Positions 1-8,536 of a DNA stretch of 33,233 nucleotides are shown here, piece after piece. The translations under genes were made by a program, and so were the position numbers. The stretch's first letter is position 1; every line of letters begins with the position of its first letter. The notes beneath the pieces are model-generated. The model was not told the origin of the DNA. It worked only from the letters and a program-made list of their open reading frames with translations, and ran no database searches. The DNA is from Trichormus sp. M33_DOE_039 (lineage in GTDB: Bacteria > Cyanobacteriota > Cyanobacteriia > Cyanobacteriales > Nostocaceae), in contig DVDT01000061.1 of the NCBI GenBank assembly GCA_015296085.1, positions 1 to 33,233 of the forward strand, read 5' to 3'.

Positions 1-141
1 CCAACCGCCTAGTGCTAGGAAGGCGCAGGGGAATAATAATATTCCTGACCACCCTACGAATACGAAGCGATCGCGCTTTAACCAGTCGTCTAGTACGTCA
101 AACCACCCTCTACTGGGGGCGCGTCCTACTGCGATGGTCAT
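1..141 (-). CDS. psbD: Photosystem II D2 protein, N-terminal 47 codons (partial)
   Basis: Only the first 47 codons are inside the window; the gene runs off the left edge. The reverse strand reads [20 protein letters not shown] and goes on through a [12 protein letters not shown] stretch, which is the highly conserved cyanobacterial D2 start. D2 is a core reaction-centre subunit of photosystem II in the thylakoid membrane, where it pairs with D1 and binds chlorophyll, pheophytin and the QA quinone. The ATG lies at 139-141 and an AGAGGA ribosome-binding sequence (complement of 151-156) sits 9 bases upstream. The visible part covers the stromal N-terminus and the start of the first membrane helix. 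It is divergent from ycf4, with a 542-bp spacer holding several hairpins. psbC usually follows psbD but would be outside the window. Confidence 0.97.
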   Translation of the reverse strand, partial: MTIAVGRAPSRGWFDVLDDWLKRDRFVFVGWSGILLFPCAFLALGGW

Positions 142-683
142 CTAACTAAATCCTCTTTTACTAAAATTGCAACGTTTCTAAGCAGAACGTCCTGGGAATT
201 TAATCCTGTAAGCGACTGCCGCGAGGAAATAACGTTTTTTTTTGACAATCTCAGTAGTTTCTGATCACTACTGAGTTTCTGAGATTCTGCCACTTGTTCA
301 AGTCAGCATTTCTCAGGCTTATGTCGTTACACGTACCATAAGCTAGTTACCTAGCTTGTGGTAACTTAATGCTTCTTAACTTATCACATTGTTCGGGTTT
401 TCGCTCAACCCACCTAGGGAAATCAAGTATTGATCACGAACCTATTAAATACTATCAATATCAGAAATTTTACAATCTGACACAACTTTTCTCAGAAATC
501 TTATTACTGGGGACTGAGACTAGGGACTGGTGACTGGGAGCAGGATGAGCCGTAACAGAGGGTGCAAAGGTTACAGGATAAGAAAAATACAATGCCCCAT
601 GCCCAATATTTGACTTGCAAGACATCCTGTTAAAATGGCAGACTTTTAATGAAAGGGAAGCACTCACAGGCTAAGGTAGTTCA
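142..683. promoter_or_regulatory. psbD-ycf4 divergent intergenic region with several hairpins
   Basis: This 542-bp gap must hold the promoters of both psbD (minus) and ycf4 (plus). It contains three inverted repeats: CTCAGTAGT/ACTACTGAG (250-258 with 267-275), which competes with an overlapping pair AATCTCAG/CTGAGATT (248-255 with 279-286); a 13-bp stem with a 4-base loop (334-346 with 351-363, one G-U pair); and GGGTT/AACCC (395-399 with 407-411). None is followed by a clear T-run, so they look like leader or operator structures rather than terminators. On the ycf4 side, 506-540 is a degenerate G-rich heptamer repeat. I could not place a -10/-35 pair with confidence and see no protein-coding gene here. 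Confidence 0.5.
506..540. repeat. STRR-like G-rich heptamer repeat
   Basis: Degenerate tandem units of the GGGGACT/GGGACTGG type, as found between genes in Nostoc-group cyanobacteria. Similar runs occur in this window at 2233-2263, 13332-13377, 13433-13480 (opposite orientation) and 24255-24277 (opposite orientation). Confidence 0.6.
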
Positions 684-1253
684 ATGACTGGATCAACAAC
701 GGTTAACAAAGGCGATCGCCTTTTGCATCAAAAAGTTCTCGGTTCGCGTAGGTTGAGCAACTACTGGTGGGCAACTGTCGTGACAATGGGAGCTACGGGC
801 TTTTTATTGGCTGGGTTATCAAGTTACCTAAATGTAAATTTACTGATAGTTACCGATCCATCTCAGTTGGTATTTATTCCCCAGGGACTAGTGATGGGGC
901 TATATGGTTCGGCAGGTTTACTATTAGCATTGTACCTGTGGCTAGCTATCCTCTGGGACTTAGGAGGCGGCTACAACGATTTCAATAAAGAAACTGGTTA
1001 CATCAAAATTTTTCGTTGGGGTTTTCCTGGCAAAAATCGCCGCATTGAAATTGATTCCCGTGTTCAAGACGCGCAATCTGTGCGCATAGAAATCCAAGAA
1101 GGCATAAATCCTCGTCGTGCGTTGTATCTCCGTGTTAAAGGCCGTCGTGATATCCCTCTGACACGGGTAGGACAGCCATTATCTCTAGCAGAGTTAGAAA
1201 CCCAAGGCGCAGAGCTAGCTCGATTTTTAGAAGTTCCATTGGAAGGATTATAA
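684..1253 (+). CDS. ycf4: Photosystem I assembly protein Ycf4
   Basis: The 189-residue product matches Ycf4 in length and layout. Ycf4 is a thylakoid membrane protein that acts as a scaffold in photosystem I assembly. Two hydrophobic segments lie at about residues 27-49 and 62-90, separated by a short loop, and a soluble domain follows. Recognisable Ycf4 features are the RRLSNYWWA entry into the first helix and the GYNDFN, FRWGFPGKNR and RALYLRVKGRRDIPLTR stretches of the soluble domain. The ATG start is supported by AAGG at 673-676, seven bases upstream. The gene is divergent from psbD, so a PSI assembly factor and a PSII core gene share one regulatory gap. A 10-bp hairpin at 1299-1334 follows and may end the transcript. 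Confidence 0.95.
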   Translation: MTGSTTVNKGDRLLHQKVLGSRRLSNYWWATVVTMGATGFLLAGLSSYLNVNLLIVTDPSQLVFIPQGLVMGLYGSAGLLLALYLWLAILWDLGGGYNDFNKETGYIKIFRWGFPGKNRRIEIDSRVQDAQSVRIEIQEGINPRRALYLRVKGRRDIPLTRVGQPLSLAELETQGAELARFLEVPLEGL

Positions 1254-1298
1254 AAGGCAAAAGATAAAAAGTGAGCCACTACTTTGGACAGGTTTCCC

Positions 1299-1334
1299 GA
1301 CTAGTAGCAAGTGGCGTTAGCGACGCTACTAGTC
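1299..1334. repeat. Hairpin repeat downstream of ycf4
   Basis: A perfect 10-bp stem, GACTAGTAGC (1299-1308) with GCTACTAGTC (1325-1334), has an inner CGT/ACG pair (1314-1316 with 1322-1324). The GTGGCGTTAGCGACGCTAC core resembles palindromic repeats common between cyanobacterial genes. It lacks an adjacent T-run, so it may be a repeat or a factor-assisted terminator of ycf4. Confidence 0.5.
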
Positions 1335-1437
1335 TGCCAAAGCTGCTCAACGCAGTGGTTCAAATTTTTGCTTTTGACTTTTTCATGCCCAATGACCCAC
1401 ACCCAAAACAGGCTAAGATACACTGGTTGAGTCAGTA

Positions 1438-2232
1438 ATGGTAATGCGGTTAAAAGTTTCACAATACTTTGTTGCACTTTTGATAGTCGGTGCTTTGATG
1501 TTGGGAGGCTGTTCTACACAGCAGGCTAATTCCAGTGCCTCGCCAACATCAGCAACAACCGAGACAACCACGACAACGGCTACTGAAGCAACACCTATAT
1601 CTGATAATACAAATGAGAGTGTTCCGGGAATGAAAGATTTACCACGTCTTGAAGGTAAAGCTACTGTGGTGATGACGGTAAAAGGTTCGCCGATTACTAT
1701 CGAAGTAGACGGTACAAATGCCCCCATCACTGCTGGTAACTTTGTAGATTTAGTCCAAAAAGGTGTTTACGATGGTCTAGTATTCCATCGTGTTGTTCGC
1801 GAACCCCAGCCTTTTGTAGTGCAAGGTGGCGATCCTCAAAGCAAAAATGCTCAAATTCCTCCTAGCAGATGGGGAACAGGTGGTTATATTGACGCAAAAA
1901 CTGGCAATGAACGTTATATACCCTTGGAAATTAAGCCAGAAGGAGAAGCCAGCCCAGTTTATAGTAAAACATTTGAGCAGGCACGCATCACTAAACAACC
2001 TCAATTAAGGCATAAACAAGGTGCGGTGGCGATGGCGCGATCGCAGCAACCTGACTCTGCATCCTCTCAGTTTTATTTTGCCTTAGCAGATTTAGGATTT
2101 TTAGATGGTAACTATGCCGTATTTGGTTATGTTACCCAAGGCTTTGATGTGGTTAACAAAATTCAGCAAGGCGATCGCATTGATTCTGCCAAAGTCACTC
2201 AAGGTAGTGAGAATTTAAAAGTTTCACAATAG
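1438..2232 (+). CDS. Cyclophilin-type peptidyl-prolyl isomerase, lipoprotein
   Basis: The 264-residue protein has a lipoprotein signal: a hydrophobic stretch ending in the lipobox LGGC with C25 as the predicted lipidated residue. A Ser/Thr-rich linker (about residues 26-60) leads into a cyclophilin domain (about 78-262). The domain shows [23 protein letters not shown] and [10 protein letters not shown]. These are the usual catalytic Arg, the Gln of the QGGD strand and the substrate-groove residues. The Trp that gives cyclosporin sensitivity in eukaryotic cyclophilins is replaced by Phe/Leu, as in most bacterial members. The protein is expected to sit on a membrane facing the periplasm or thylakoid lumen and to speed proline isomerisation during folding. 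An alternative ATG lies at 1444. Two HIP1 octamers lie in the gene. Confidence 0.9.
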   Translation: MVMRLKVSQYFVALLIVGALMLGGCSTQQANSSASPTSATTETTTTTATEATPISDNTNESVPGMKDLPRLEGKATVVMTVKGSPITIEVDGTNAPITAGNFVDLVQKGVYDGLVFHRVVREPQPFVVQGGDPQSKNAQIPPSRWGTGGYIDAKTGNERYIPLEIKPEGEASPVYSKTFEQARITKQPQLRHKQGAVAMARSQQPDSASSQFYFALADLGFLDGNYAVFGYVTQGFDVVNKIQQGDRIDSAKVTQGSENLKVSQ

Positions 2233-2263
2233 GGACTGGGGATTGGGGACTGGGGATTGGGAA
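2233..2263. repeat. STRR-like G-rich heptamer repeat
   Basis: Alternating GGGGACT and GGGGATT heptamers run directly from the cyclophilin stop codon, ending about 45 bp before the ketoacyl synthase start. Confidence 0.7.
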
Positions 2264-2308
2264 TAGATACTAATATTCTCCCTTACACCCTTAAACCCCT
2301 GTTCCCAA

Positions 2309-3481
2309 ATGGTTGAAATTGTTATTACTGGTATTGGTTTAGTTTCTGCCTTGGGTACAAGCCTAGAGGCAAGTTGGCAAACATTAATTGCTGGTAAGTC
2401 TGGTATTAGATTAAATCAACCTTTTCCAGAATTAGCACCACTACCTCTAGGCTTGATTAGTCAACAACCAACTAAATTGAAAATATTAACTCAGCAGGTT
2501 GTAGATGCAGCACTCCAAGATGCTGGATTGTTGACACCTTTACCAGATTGTGCAGTGGTGATTGGTTCAAGTCGTAGCCATCAAGCATCCTGGGAAAATT
2601 TGGCTAGGCACATGTGTGTAAAGTCTCCCAGCCAAGATTCAGGTGTGATGGGAGAAAGATTAGAGGATTGGCTAGAGATTTTGCCTCATATGAATGCGAT
2701 CGCATCTGCCAGGCAAATTGGTGCAACAGGGGCAGTTTTAGCACCAATGGCGGCTTGCGCTACAGGGATTTGGGCAATTTCTCAAGCAGCATTGTTAATT
2801 CAATCAGGGCAATATGCAAGAGCGATCGCTGGGGCTGTGGAAGCACCAATTACACCCTTGACTATATCAGGGTTTCAACAAATGGGTGCTTTAGCCAAAA
2901 CTGGAGCTTACCCTTTTGATGTACATCGTGAAGGCTTAGTGTTGGGCGAAGGAGCAGCTGTATTTGTTTTGGAGTCAAAAGCATCAGCCCAGCAGCGTCA
3001 AGCAAAGATTTATGGTCAAGTCTTAGGTTTTGGTTTCACGGCAGACGCATATCATACTAATCAGCCAGACTTGGAAGGTAAAGGAGCGATCGCTGCTATC
3101 AAAAAAGCTCTAGAACGTAGCCATCTTAAACCACATGATTTAGATTACATTCATGCCCACGGCACAGCTACCCAGCTGAATGACCAGATGGAAAGTAGGG
3201 TTATAGAAAAGCTATTTCGCCATCCCATTGCTATTAGTTCCACTAAAGGAGCTACAGGTCATACTCTAGGAGCATCAGGAGCTTTAGGAGTTGCTTTCAC
3301 ATTGTTAGGGATGCAACATCATATTTTGCCTCCCAATATAGGATTAAATCAATCAGAATTTGATTTAAACATAGTCCAAACTGCATATCAAAGTCAGATT
3401 CGGCAAGCATTATGTTTCAGTTTTGGCTTTGGTGGACAGAATGCAGTTATTGTTTTGGGGAATGAGTTGGGAAAAAATTAG
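2309..3481 (+). CDS. Beta-ketoacyl-ACP synthase (KAS II/FabF-like)
   Basis: The 390-residue product is a thiolase-fold condensing enzyme. The Cys-His-His triad is visible as C150 in MAACATG, H284 in IHAHGTAT and H318 in KGATGHTLGASG; the glycine-rich FSFGFGGQNA near the C-terminus is also typical. The family joins an acyl chain to malonyl-ACP with loss of CO2 in fatty acid or polyketide synthesis. It is slightly shorter than standard FabF (about 410 residues), and the N-terminal GIGLVSALG is conserved. This is probably a second, FabF-like paralogue rather than the housekeeping enzyme, which usually sits next to acpP; no acpP is nearby. The start ATG has no clear ribosome-binding site. It ends in a 30-bp palindrome shared with the convergent RTX gene. 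Confidence 0.88.
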   Translation: MVEIVITGIGLVSALGTSLEASWQTLIAGKSGIRLNQPFPELAPLPLGLISQQPTKLKILTQQVVDAALQDAGLLTPLPDCAVVIGSSRSHQASWENLARHMCVKSPSQDSGVMGERLEDWLEILPHMNAIASARQIGATGAVLAPMAACATGIWAISQAALLIQSGQYARAIAGAVEAPITPLTISGFQQMGALAKTGAYPFDVHREGLVLGEGAAVFVLESKASAQQRQAKIYGQVLGFGFTADAYHTNQPDLEGKGAIAAIKKALERSHLKPHDLDYIHAHGTATQLNDQMESRVIEKLFRHPIAISSTKGATGHTLGASGALGVAFTLLGMQHHILPPNIGLNQSEFDLNIVQTAYQSQIRQALCFSFGFGGQNAVIVLGNELGKN

Positions 3482-3499
3482 CGATCGCTAATTTTTTCC
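3470..3499. terminator. Bidirectional terminator: 30-bp perfect palindrome centred on HIP1
   Basis: A perfect 30-bp palindrome has GCGATCGC (3481-3488) at its centre and A6/T6 tracts on its arms. It overlaps the ketoacyl synthase stop codon and lies 12 bp beyond the stop of the convergent RTX gene. Read from either side it gives a stem followed by a T-run, as expected of a shared terminator. Confidence 0.7.
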
Positions 3500-3511
3500 T
3501 TGAGGAGATGA

Positions 3512-6500
3512 TCAAATAAATTCAATGTGCAAATTAGTTGTAAAACCTAGTGGTTTATTTTCGATAGTGGCAAATTTAGTTCCTGCAAACAATAAACCTC
3601 CAGTTGAGGCATCATAGGCAAAATCACTAATGTTAGTACTACCAAAAATCACTTGATAAATATGAATTTTGTCACCTTGACCAAGATTAAAATCTTTAAT
3701 GATATCAATACCTTCAGAGACATTGTTGAAGACAAAATTATCTTGACCTAAACCGCCTGTGAGAATATCATTCCCATCACCACCCATCAGAGAATCATCA
3801 CCATCATCACCTATTAAAGTGTCATCATCTCCTTCCCCCATAAGAGTATCGTTACCACTACCACCAATTAAGGAATCATTACCAAAGTAACCCCAGATAT
3901 AATCATCGCCACTGCCACCATTGAGTTGATCATTTCCTTCAAAGCCGTCCAGAAAATCATTACCACCATTGCCTATTAACAGGTTATTTTGGCTATCTCC
4001 CACAATATCGTCATCTTGATTTGAGCCTTTAACATGATCAAAATTCTCTACTGCAAATGATTTAATTTCGGAAAGCTCAATAACATCGAAAAACTGATAG
4101 TTAAGGTTAACATTAATTGATGTATTGGCATCTGCTGTAGAGGCATCAATAGTATTGCTGCCAGTATTGGCATTAACAAGAACTTTCTCTATTTGAACAA
4201 GTTGATCCTGTCCTAAACCCCCATCTTTTTGAAGTACACCAGTTTGTAAGAAGGTAATATTTTTCGTGATTTGGCTATAGTCAGCCGTATCATAGTCATC
4301 TCCTCCATTTAAGGTATTGTTGCCACTACCGCCATAGAGAACATCATTACCATATCCACCATTAATCGTGTCATCGCCACCATAACCAAATAATTGATTA
4401 TCTTGATTGTCACCAATCAAAGAATCAGCCTGATTTGTACCTTTGACATCATCAAAATTCACTACTGTCCAAGATTGAGAGCCATTGACAGTTACGGTTT
4501 TTGTAGCAAGATTGGCACTAATGAAGGTGATGTCGCTTAGTCCAAAAACATCAATAGTGTTATTGGCTGTAGTGGCATCAGCCACAATTGTTTGAATGCC
4601 AATCAATTGATCTGTGCCGAGATGAGATTTTTTGACAATGTTAGAAGCTAGAAAGGTAATACTTTGACCAAGTTGACTATAGTCGGCACTATCATTTCCA
4701 GTTCCACCATCCAGAGTATCGCTGCCACCACTGCCTCGGATAGTGTCGTCACCACCATTACCAAATAGTTGATTATTTTGAGTGTCTCCGGTGATGATGT
4801 CATTGTGATTTGTGCCTTTGACATGATCGAAGTTGATCACGCTCACAGTTTTGACACCACTGCTATTGCTCACACTCAAAGTTTGGGTTTGGAGATTAAC
4901 ATTGATGGTGGCATTGTCTCCCCATGTAGTGGCATCGATGATGTGATGATTAACATTACTATTGGCAATAATCTTTTCGATGTTGATGAGTTGGTCTAAA
5001 CCCAGAGTGTCTTTATTGATGCGGTCAATGGCTGTGAGGACTAGTTGGCGACTCATTTGGCTGTAGTCGGCGATATCCATGCCACCTCCACCATTCAAGG
5101 TGTCATTGCCAGTACTACCTATGAGGATGTCATCATTTCCTCCACCGTCGAGGCTATCATTACCTTCATCACCATTGAGGATGTCGTTGCCATATCCACC
5201 CTTTAGAATGTCGTCTTCACTTCCTCCTTTGAGGAGGTCGTTGTTTTCCCCGCCTGAGAGGCGATCGCTTTGCGCTCCTCCATAGAGGCGATCATCACCG
5301 TAGCTACCTTCTAAGGTGTCTTCCCCGGTGTCTCCATAGAGGATGTCATCGCCATATCCTCCATCTAGTTTGTCGTTGCTGTAGCTTCCATAGATTGTGT
5401 CATTCCCATCCCCTCCATAGAGACTGTCATTCCCATATCCACCATTAATCGTGTCATTGCCACCATACCCAAATAATTGATTATCTTGAGTGTCACCAAT
5501 CAAAGAATCAACCTGATTTGTACCTTTGACATCGTCAAAATTCACCATTGTCCAAGATTGAGAACCATTGACAGTTACAGTTTGTGCAGCGAGATTGGCA
5601 TTAATAGAAGTAATGTTAGTCAATGAAGACACATCAATCGTGTTATTCGACGCGTTCCTATCAGCAACAATCGTTTGAATGCCAATGAGTTGATCTGTGC
5701 CAAGATTAGATTTTTTGACAGTGTTAGAAGGTAGGAAAGTAATACTTTGACCAAGTTGACTGTAATCAGCACGATTATTCCCCGTGCCACCATCCAGAGT
5801 ATCGCTACCACCACTACCTCTGATGGTGTCATCGCCACCATTACCAAATAGTTGGTTGTTGCCAGTATTGCCAGTGATGATGTCATTACGGCTTGTACCG
5901 TAAACGTGATCAAAGTTGATCACACTCACAGTTTTCACACCACTGCTATTGCTCACACTCAAAGTTTGGGTTTGGAGATTAGCATTGATAGAGGCATTAT
6001 CTCCCCATGTAGACGCATCGATGATGTCATGCAGATAGCTGCCGTTGGCAATAATCTTTTCGATGTTGATGAGTTGGTCTATACCTAGAGTGCCTTTATC
6101 GATGCGATCAATGGCTGTGAGAATGATTTGTTGATAGCGTTGGCTGTAATCGGCACTATCCATGCCACCTCCACCATTCAAGGTGTCATTGCCAGTACTA
6201 CCTATGAGGATGTCATCATTTCCTCCACCGTCGAGGCTATCATTACCTTCATCACCATTGAGGATGTCGTTGCCATATCCACCCTCTAAAATGTCGTCTT
6301 CACTTCCTCCTTTGAGGAGGTCGTTGTTTTCTCCACCTGAGAGGCGATCGCTTTGCGCTCCTCCATAGAGGCGATCATCACCGTAGCTACCTTCTAAGAT
6401 GTCTTCCCCGGTGTCTCCATAGAGGATGTCATCGCCATATCCTCCATCTAGTTTGTCGTTGCTGTAGCTTCCATAGATTGTGTCATTCCCATCCCCTCCA

Positions 6501-6622
6501 TAGAGACTGTCATTCCCATATCCACCATCAATTGTGTCATCGCCACCATAACCATATATTTGGTCATCGTTAACATCACCAACGAGAAGATTATTGAGAG
6601 AATTACCGTTAATTAGTCCCAT
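3512..6622 (-). CDS. RTX-type calcium-binding repeat protein, probably secreted by a type I system
   Basis: This protein of about 1036 residues is built of Gly/Asp nonapeptide RTX repeats (GGxGxDxLx, for example GGYGNDSLYGG). The repeats come in blocks at about residues 13-156, 243-286, 376-516, 740-784 and 866-963, separated by beta-rich segments with INVNLQTQTLSV-like motifs. RTX repeats bind calcium and fold outside the cell. There is no N-terminal signal peptide; the last 75 residues (NFVFNNVSEGIDIIKDFNLGQGD onward, acidic with a hydrophobic end) fit a C-terminal type I export signal. A unit of 361 codons is duplicated in tandem (1083-bp offset, nearly identical DNA at 5079-5285 and 6162-6368). 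I chose the ATG at 6620-6622; a TTG two codons upstream is also open. No catalytic domain is visible, so a surface or adhesion role is only a guess. Confidence 0.88.
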   Translation of the reverse strand: MGLINGNSLNNLLVGDVNDDQIYGYGGDDTIDGGYGNDSLYGGDGNDTIYGSYSNDKLDGGYGDDILYGDTGEDILEGSYGDDRLYGGAQSDRLSGGENNDLLKGGSEDDILEGGYGNDILNGDEGNDSLDGGGNDDILIGSTGNDTLNGGGGMDSADYSQRYQQIILTAIDRIDKGTLGIDQLINIEKIIANGSYLHDIIDASTWGDNASINANLQTQTLSVSNSSGVKTVSVINFDHVYGTSRNDIITGNTGNNQLFGNGGDDTIRGSGGSDTLDGGTGNNRADYSQLGQSITFLPSNTVKKSNLGTDQLIGIQTIVADRNASNNTIDVSSLTNITSINANLAAQTVTVNGSQSWTMVNFDDVKGTNQVDSLIGDTQDNQLFGYGGNDTINGGYGNDSLYGGDGNDTIYGSYSNDKLDGGYGDDILYGDTGEDTLEGSYGDDRLYGGAQSDRLSGGENNDLLKGGSEDDILKGGYGNDILNGDEGNDSLDGGGNDDILIGSTGNDTLNGGGGMDIADYSQMSRQLVLTAIDRINKDTLGLDQLINIEKIIANSNVNHHIIDATTWGDNATINVNLQTQTLSVSNSSGVKTVSVINFDHVKGTNHNDIITGDTQNNQLFGNGGDDTIRGSGGSDTLDGGTGNDSADYSQLGQSITFLASNIVKKSHLGTDQLIGIQTIVADATTANNTIDVFGLSDITFISANLATKTVTVNGSQSWTVVNFDDVKGTNQADSLIGDNQDNQLFGYGGDDTINGGYGNDVLYGGSGNNTLNGGDDYDTADYSQITKNITFLQTGVLQKDGGLGQDQLVQIEKVLVNANTGSNTIDASTADANTSINVNLNYQFFDVIELSEIKSFAVENFDHVKGSNQDDDIVGDSQNNLLIGNGGNDFLDGFEGNDQLNGGSGDDYIWGYFGNDSLIGGSGNDTLMGEGDDDTLIGDDGDDSLMGGDGNDILTGGLGQDNFVFNNVSEGIDIIKDFNLGQGDKIHIYQVIFGSTNISDFAYDASTGGLLFAGTKFATIENKPLGFTTNLHIEFI
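5079..5461 (-). repeat. Internal duplication in the RTX gene, copy 2 (best-conserved part)
   Basis: This segment matches 6162-6544 at a constant 1083-bp offset with very few differences, including a HIP1 octamer in both copies. It is the best-preserved part of a tandem duplication of 361 codons. A third, shortened copy of the unit start lies near 4290-4410. Confidence 0.8.
6162..6544 (-). repeat. Internal duplication in the RTX gene, copy 1 (best-conserved part)
   Basis: Partner of the copy at 5079-5461 in the same gene and same frame (361-codon offset). The sequence is close enough at the DNA level to suggest a recent event or ongoing gene conversion. Confidence 0.8.
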
Positions 6623-6628
6623 ACTCAA

Positions 6629-7013
6629 AATTGTGATTTTGTAACTTCTGATGCAAGCTAGATTTGTGAAGACAGATTTATGAAGTTTGGTAAAAAATTA
6701 ACAAAGCCAGAATGAAGTTACCATGTGAAAGATACTTAAGTCACCAAATGTCATATATTTTGCATACTGAAACAAAGTAAATATGGTGAGGAAATAAAAA
6801 TATTTTTCTAGCAGTGACTTGAAGATAATGGGAAGACATAATCCCGCAGGGTAGCGGTATTGCAGCATTAAGCCTTGGTTTCGCCAACGGCATAGTTTTG
6901 TGCTGAGAGTCACCCGGAAAGTGAAACTTGCTTGATCTGGGTTGCCTTCTGCTTTCTCCAGACAGAAATCGATATGATATAAAAGTCGATAAAACTTCAA
7001 AAATATTCACCAA
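6629..7013. other. Gap between the divergent RTX and transporter genes
   Basis: This 385-bp spacer holds the promoters of both neighbours. The first 200 bases are AT-rich with no gene seen. The second half contains a riboswitch-like motif (6849-6965) reading toward the transporter, followed by a possible -10 element TATGAT at 6973-6978. Confidence 0.4.
6849..6965 (+). promoter_or_regulatory. Degenerate TPP-riboswitch-like motif upstream of the transporter
   Basis: In the right order and at suitable distances I see GGGT (6849-6852), a hairpin GCC-TTGG/CCAA-GGC (6872-6891), the T-loop-like GCTGAGA (6902-6908), ACCC (6912-6915, able to pair with GGGT) and TGATCTGG (6933-6940). These match the 5' and middle parts of the thi-box/TPP aptamer. 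The conserved 3' part (GCGTAGGGA type) is missing, with CTGCTTTCTCC in its place, and no closing P1 stem was found. It may be a decayed TPP riboswitch, a variant, or chance. Confidence 0.3.
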
Positions 7014-8405
7014 ATGCTGATTCACTCCTCTGGCTTATCCAAGGTCAAGGACTCAGTTACAGAGAAAATCTTTTTCGGTAATGAACCTAGTGCCGAGTTA
7101 ATCGCCATCCTTACCGTTTACTTTGTCCAAGGCATTTTAGGGTTAGCGCGTTTAGCCGTCAGTTTCTTCCTGAAAGATGAATTATCACTGAGTCCTGTTC
7201 AGGTATCGGCACTACTGGGAATTGTGGCTTTACCTTGGATTATTAAGCCGATTTTTGGTTTTATCTCTGATGGTTTACCCATATTCGGCTATCGTCGCCG
7301 CCCATATTTGGTACTATCGGGGATACTAGGTGCTGTTTCCTGGGTGAGTTTGGCGACCATAGTTCATGATAGATGGGCAGCTACAATTGCGATCGCTCTT
7401 GGTTCTCTATCTGTAGCGGTGAGTGATGTAATTGTTGACTCATTAGTTGTGGAACGAGCTAGGGTAGAATCCCAAGCAGATGCAGGTTCACTGCAATCAT
7501 TGTGCTGGGGGGCTTCAGCATTAGGTGGCTTAATCACAGCATATTTTAGTGGCTTATTACTTGAACACTTCACAACCCGCACTGTATTTTGGGTTACGGC
7601 CACATTTCCTTTAATTGTTTCGTGTGTAGCTTGGTTAATTGCTGAATCTCCAGTGAGCAAAGATACGAGTGAGCATACCGAAAACCTAAGTATTAAGCAT
7701 CAATTAGCACAACTTCGTCAAGCCATCACCCAAAAAAGAATCTGGCTACCAACAGCATTTGTTTTTATCTGGCAAGCCACTCCAACCGCCGACGCAGCCT
7801 TTTTCTTCTTTACCACCAATGAACTTCACTTTGAACCAGAATTTTTGGGACGGGTGCGTTTAGTGACAAGCTTTGCAGCTTTAATTGGGGTGTGGATTTT
7901 CCAACGCTTCCTGAAAAGTGTGCCATTCCGAATTATTTTTGGTTGGAGTACAGTCATTTCCGCCGTCTTGGGAATGACAATGCTACTGTTGGTCACACAC
8001 ACAAACAGAGCCTTAGGCATAGATGACCACTGGTTCAGCTTGGGTGATAGCCTGATTCTCACAGTCATGGGACAAATCGCCTATATGCCTGTGTTAGTCT
8101 TAGCAGCACGACTATGCCCCCCAGGGGTAGAAGCTAGTCTATTTGCCTTATTAATGTCAGTATCCAATTTAGCAGGCATGGTTGCCTATGAGTTTGGGGC
8201 TATTCTGATGCACTGGCTAGGAATTACTGAAAGCAATTTTGATTCATTGTGGCTTTTAGTACTCATTACCAATCTCAGCACTTTACTACCATTACCCTTT
8301 CTCAACTGGCTACCAGCCGATGATTCACAACCGCAATCAGAACTAATACCCAATTTAATGTCTGGATTAATGCTAAAAGAAGCAGAATCAGAAACTGTTG
8401 AGTAA
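7014..8405 (+). CDS. Folate/biopterin transporter family protein (BT1/FBT, MFS fold)
   Basis: The 463-residue membrane protein has about 12 hydrophobic segments and the signature of the folate-biopterin transporter family: an early YFVQGILGLARLAVSF helix, PWIIKPIFGFISD, GYRRRPYLVLSG and a DVIVDSLVVERAR stretch. Cyanobacterial and plant plastid members carry folates across the inner membrane; other members of the superfamily carry pterins or related compounds. The loop charges (GYRRRPY after transmembrane segment 2-3) are in the normal place for the major facilitator fold. Its substrate here is not known from sequence alone. The upstream thi-box-like motif raises thiamine or a precursor as an option. 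It ends in a short acidic cytoplasmic tail. No clear ribosome-binding site is present. Confidence 0.85.
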   Translation: MLIHSSGLSKVKDSVTEKIFFGNEPSAELIAILTVYFVQGILGLARLAVSFFLKDELSLSPVQVSALLGIVALPWIIKPIFGFISDGLPIFGYRRRPYLVLSGILGAVSWVSLATIVHDRWAATIAIALGSLSVAVSDVIVDSLVVERARVESQADAGSLQSLCWGASALGGLITAYFSGLLLEHFTTRTVFWVTATFPLIVSCVAWLIAESPVSKDTSEHTENLSIKHQLAQLRQAITQKRIWLPTAFVFIWQATPTADAAFFFFTTNELHFEPEFLGRVRLVTSFAALIGVWIFQRFLKSVPFRIIFGWSTVISAVLGMTMLLLVTHTNRALGIDDHWFSLGDSLILTVMGQIAYMPVLVLAARLCPPGVEASLFALLMSVSNLAGMVAYEFGAILMHWLGITESNFDSLWLLVLITNLSTLLPLPFLNWLPADDSQPQSELIPNLMSGLMLKEAESETVE

Positions 8406-8477
8406 AGAAAAATCCCAATGCAAAATCCAATCTACCTGAGTTCCCAACTCTAGCTTTTTGAAAGCTAAGAGTTACTG

Positions 8478-8505
8478 TGGAGACGTGATATATTGCGTCT
8501 CTACA
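8478..8505. repeat. Imperfect 28-bp palindrome between genes
   Basis: The sequence reads GTGGAGACG on the left and CGTCTCTAC on the right around an AT-rich centre, with mismatches that would be G-U in RNA. It resembles the GTAGAGACGCGATATAT palindromes that recur between genes in Nostoc genomes. It could also terminate the transporter transcript. Confidence 0.5.
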
Positions 8506-8536
8506 AAATTCGGAAAGCTCAGAAACTAGGAAGTGA

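Noticed and set aside
5079-5285. Plus-strand open frame, repeated at 6162-6368
   Set aside because: Pro/Ser-rich translation of the reverse complement of RTX repeats; it is repeated only because the RTX gene is duplicated.
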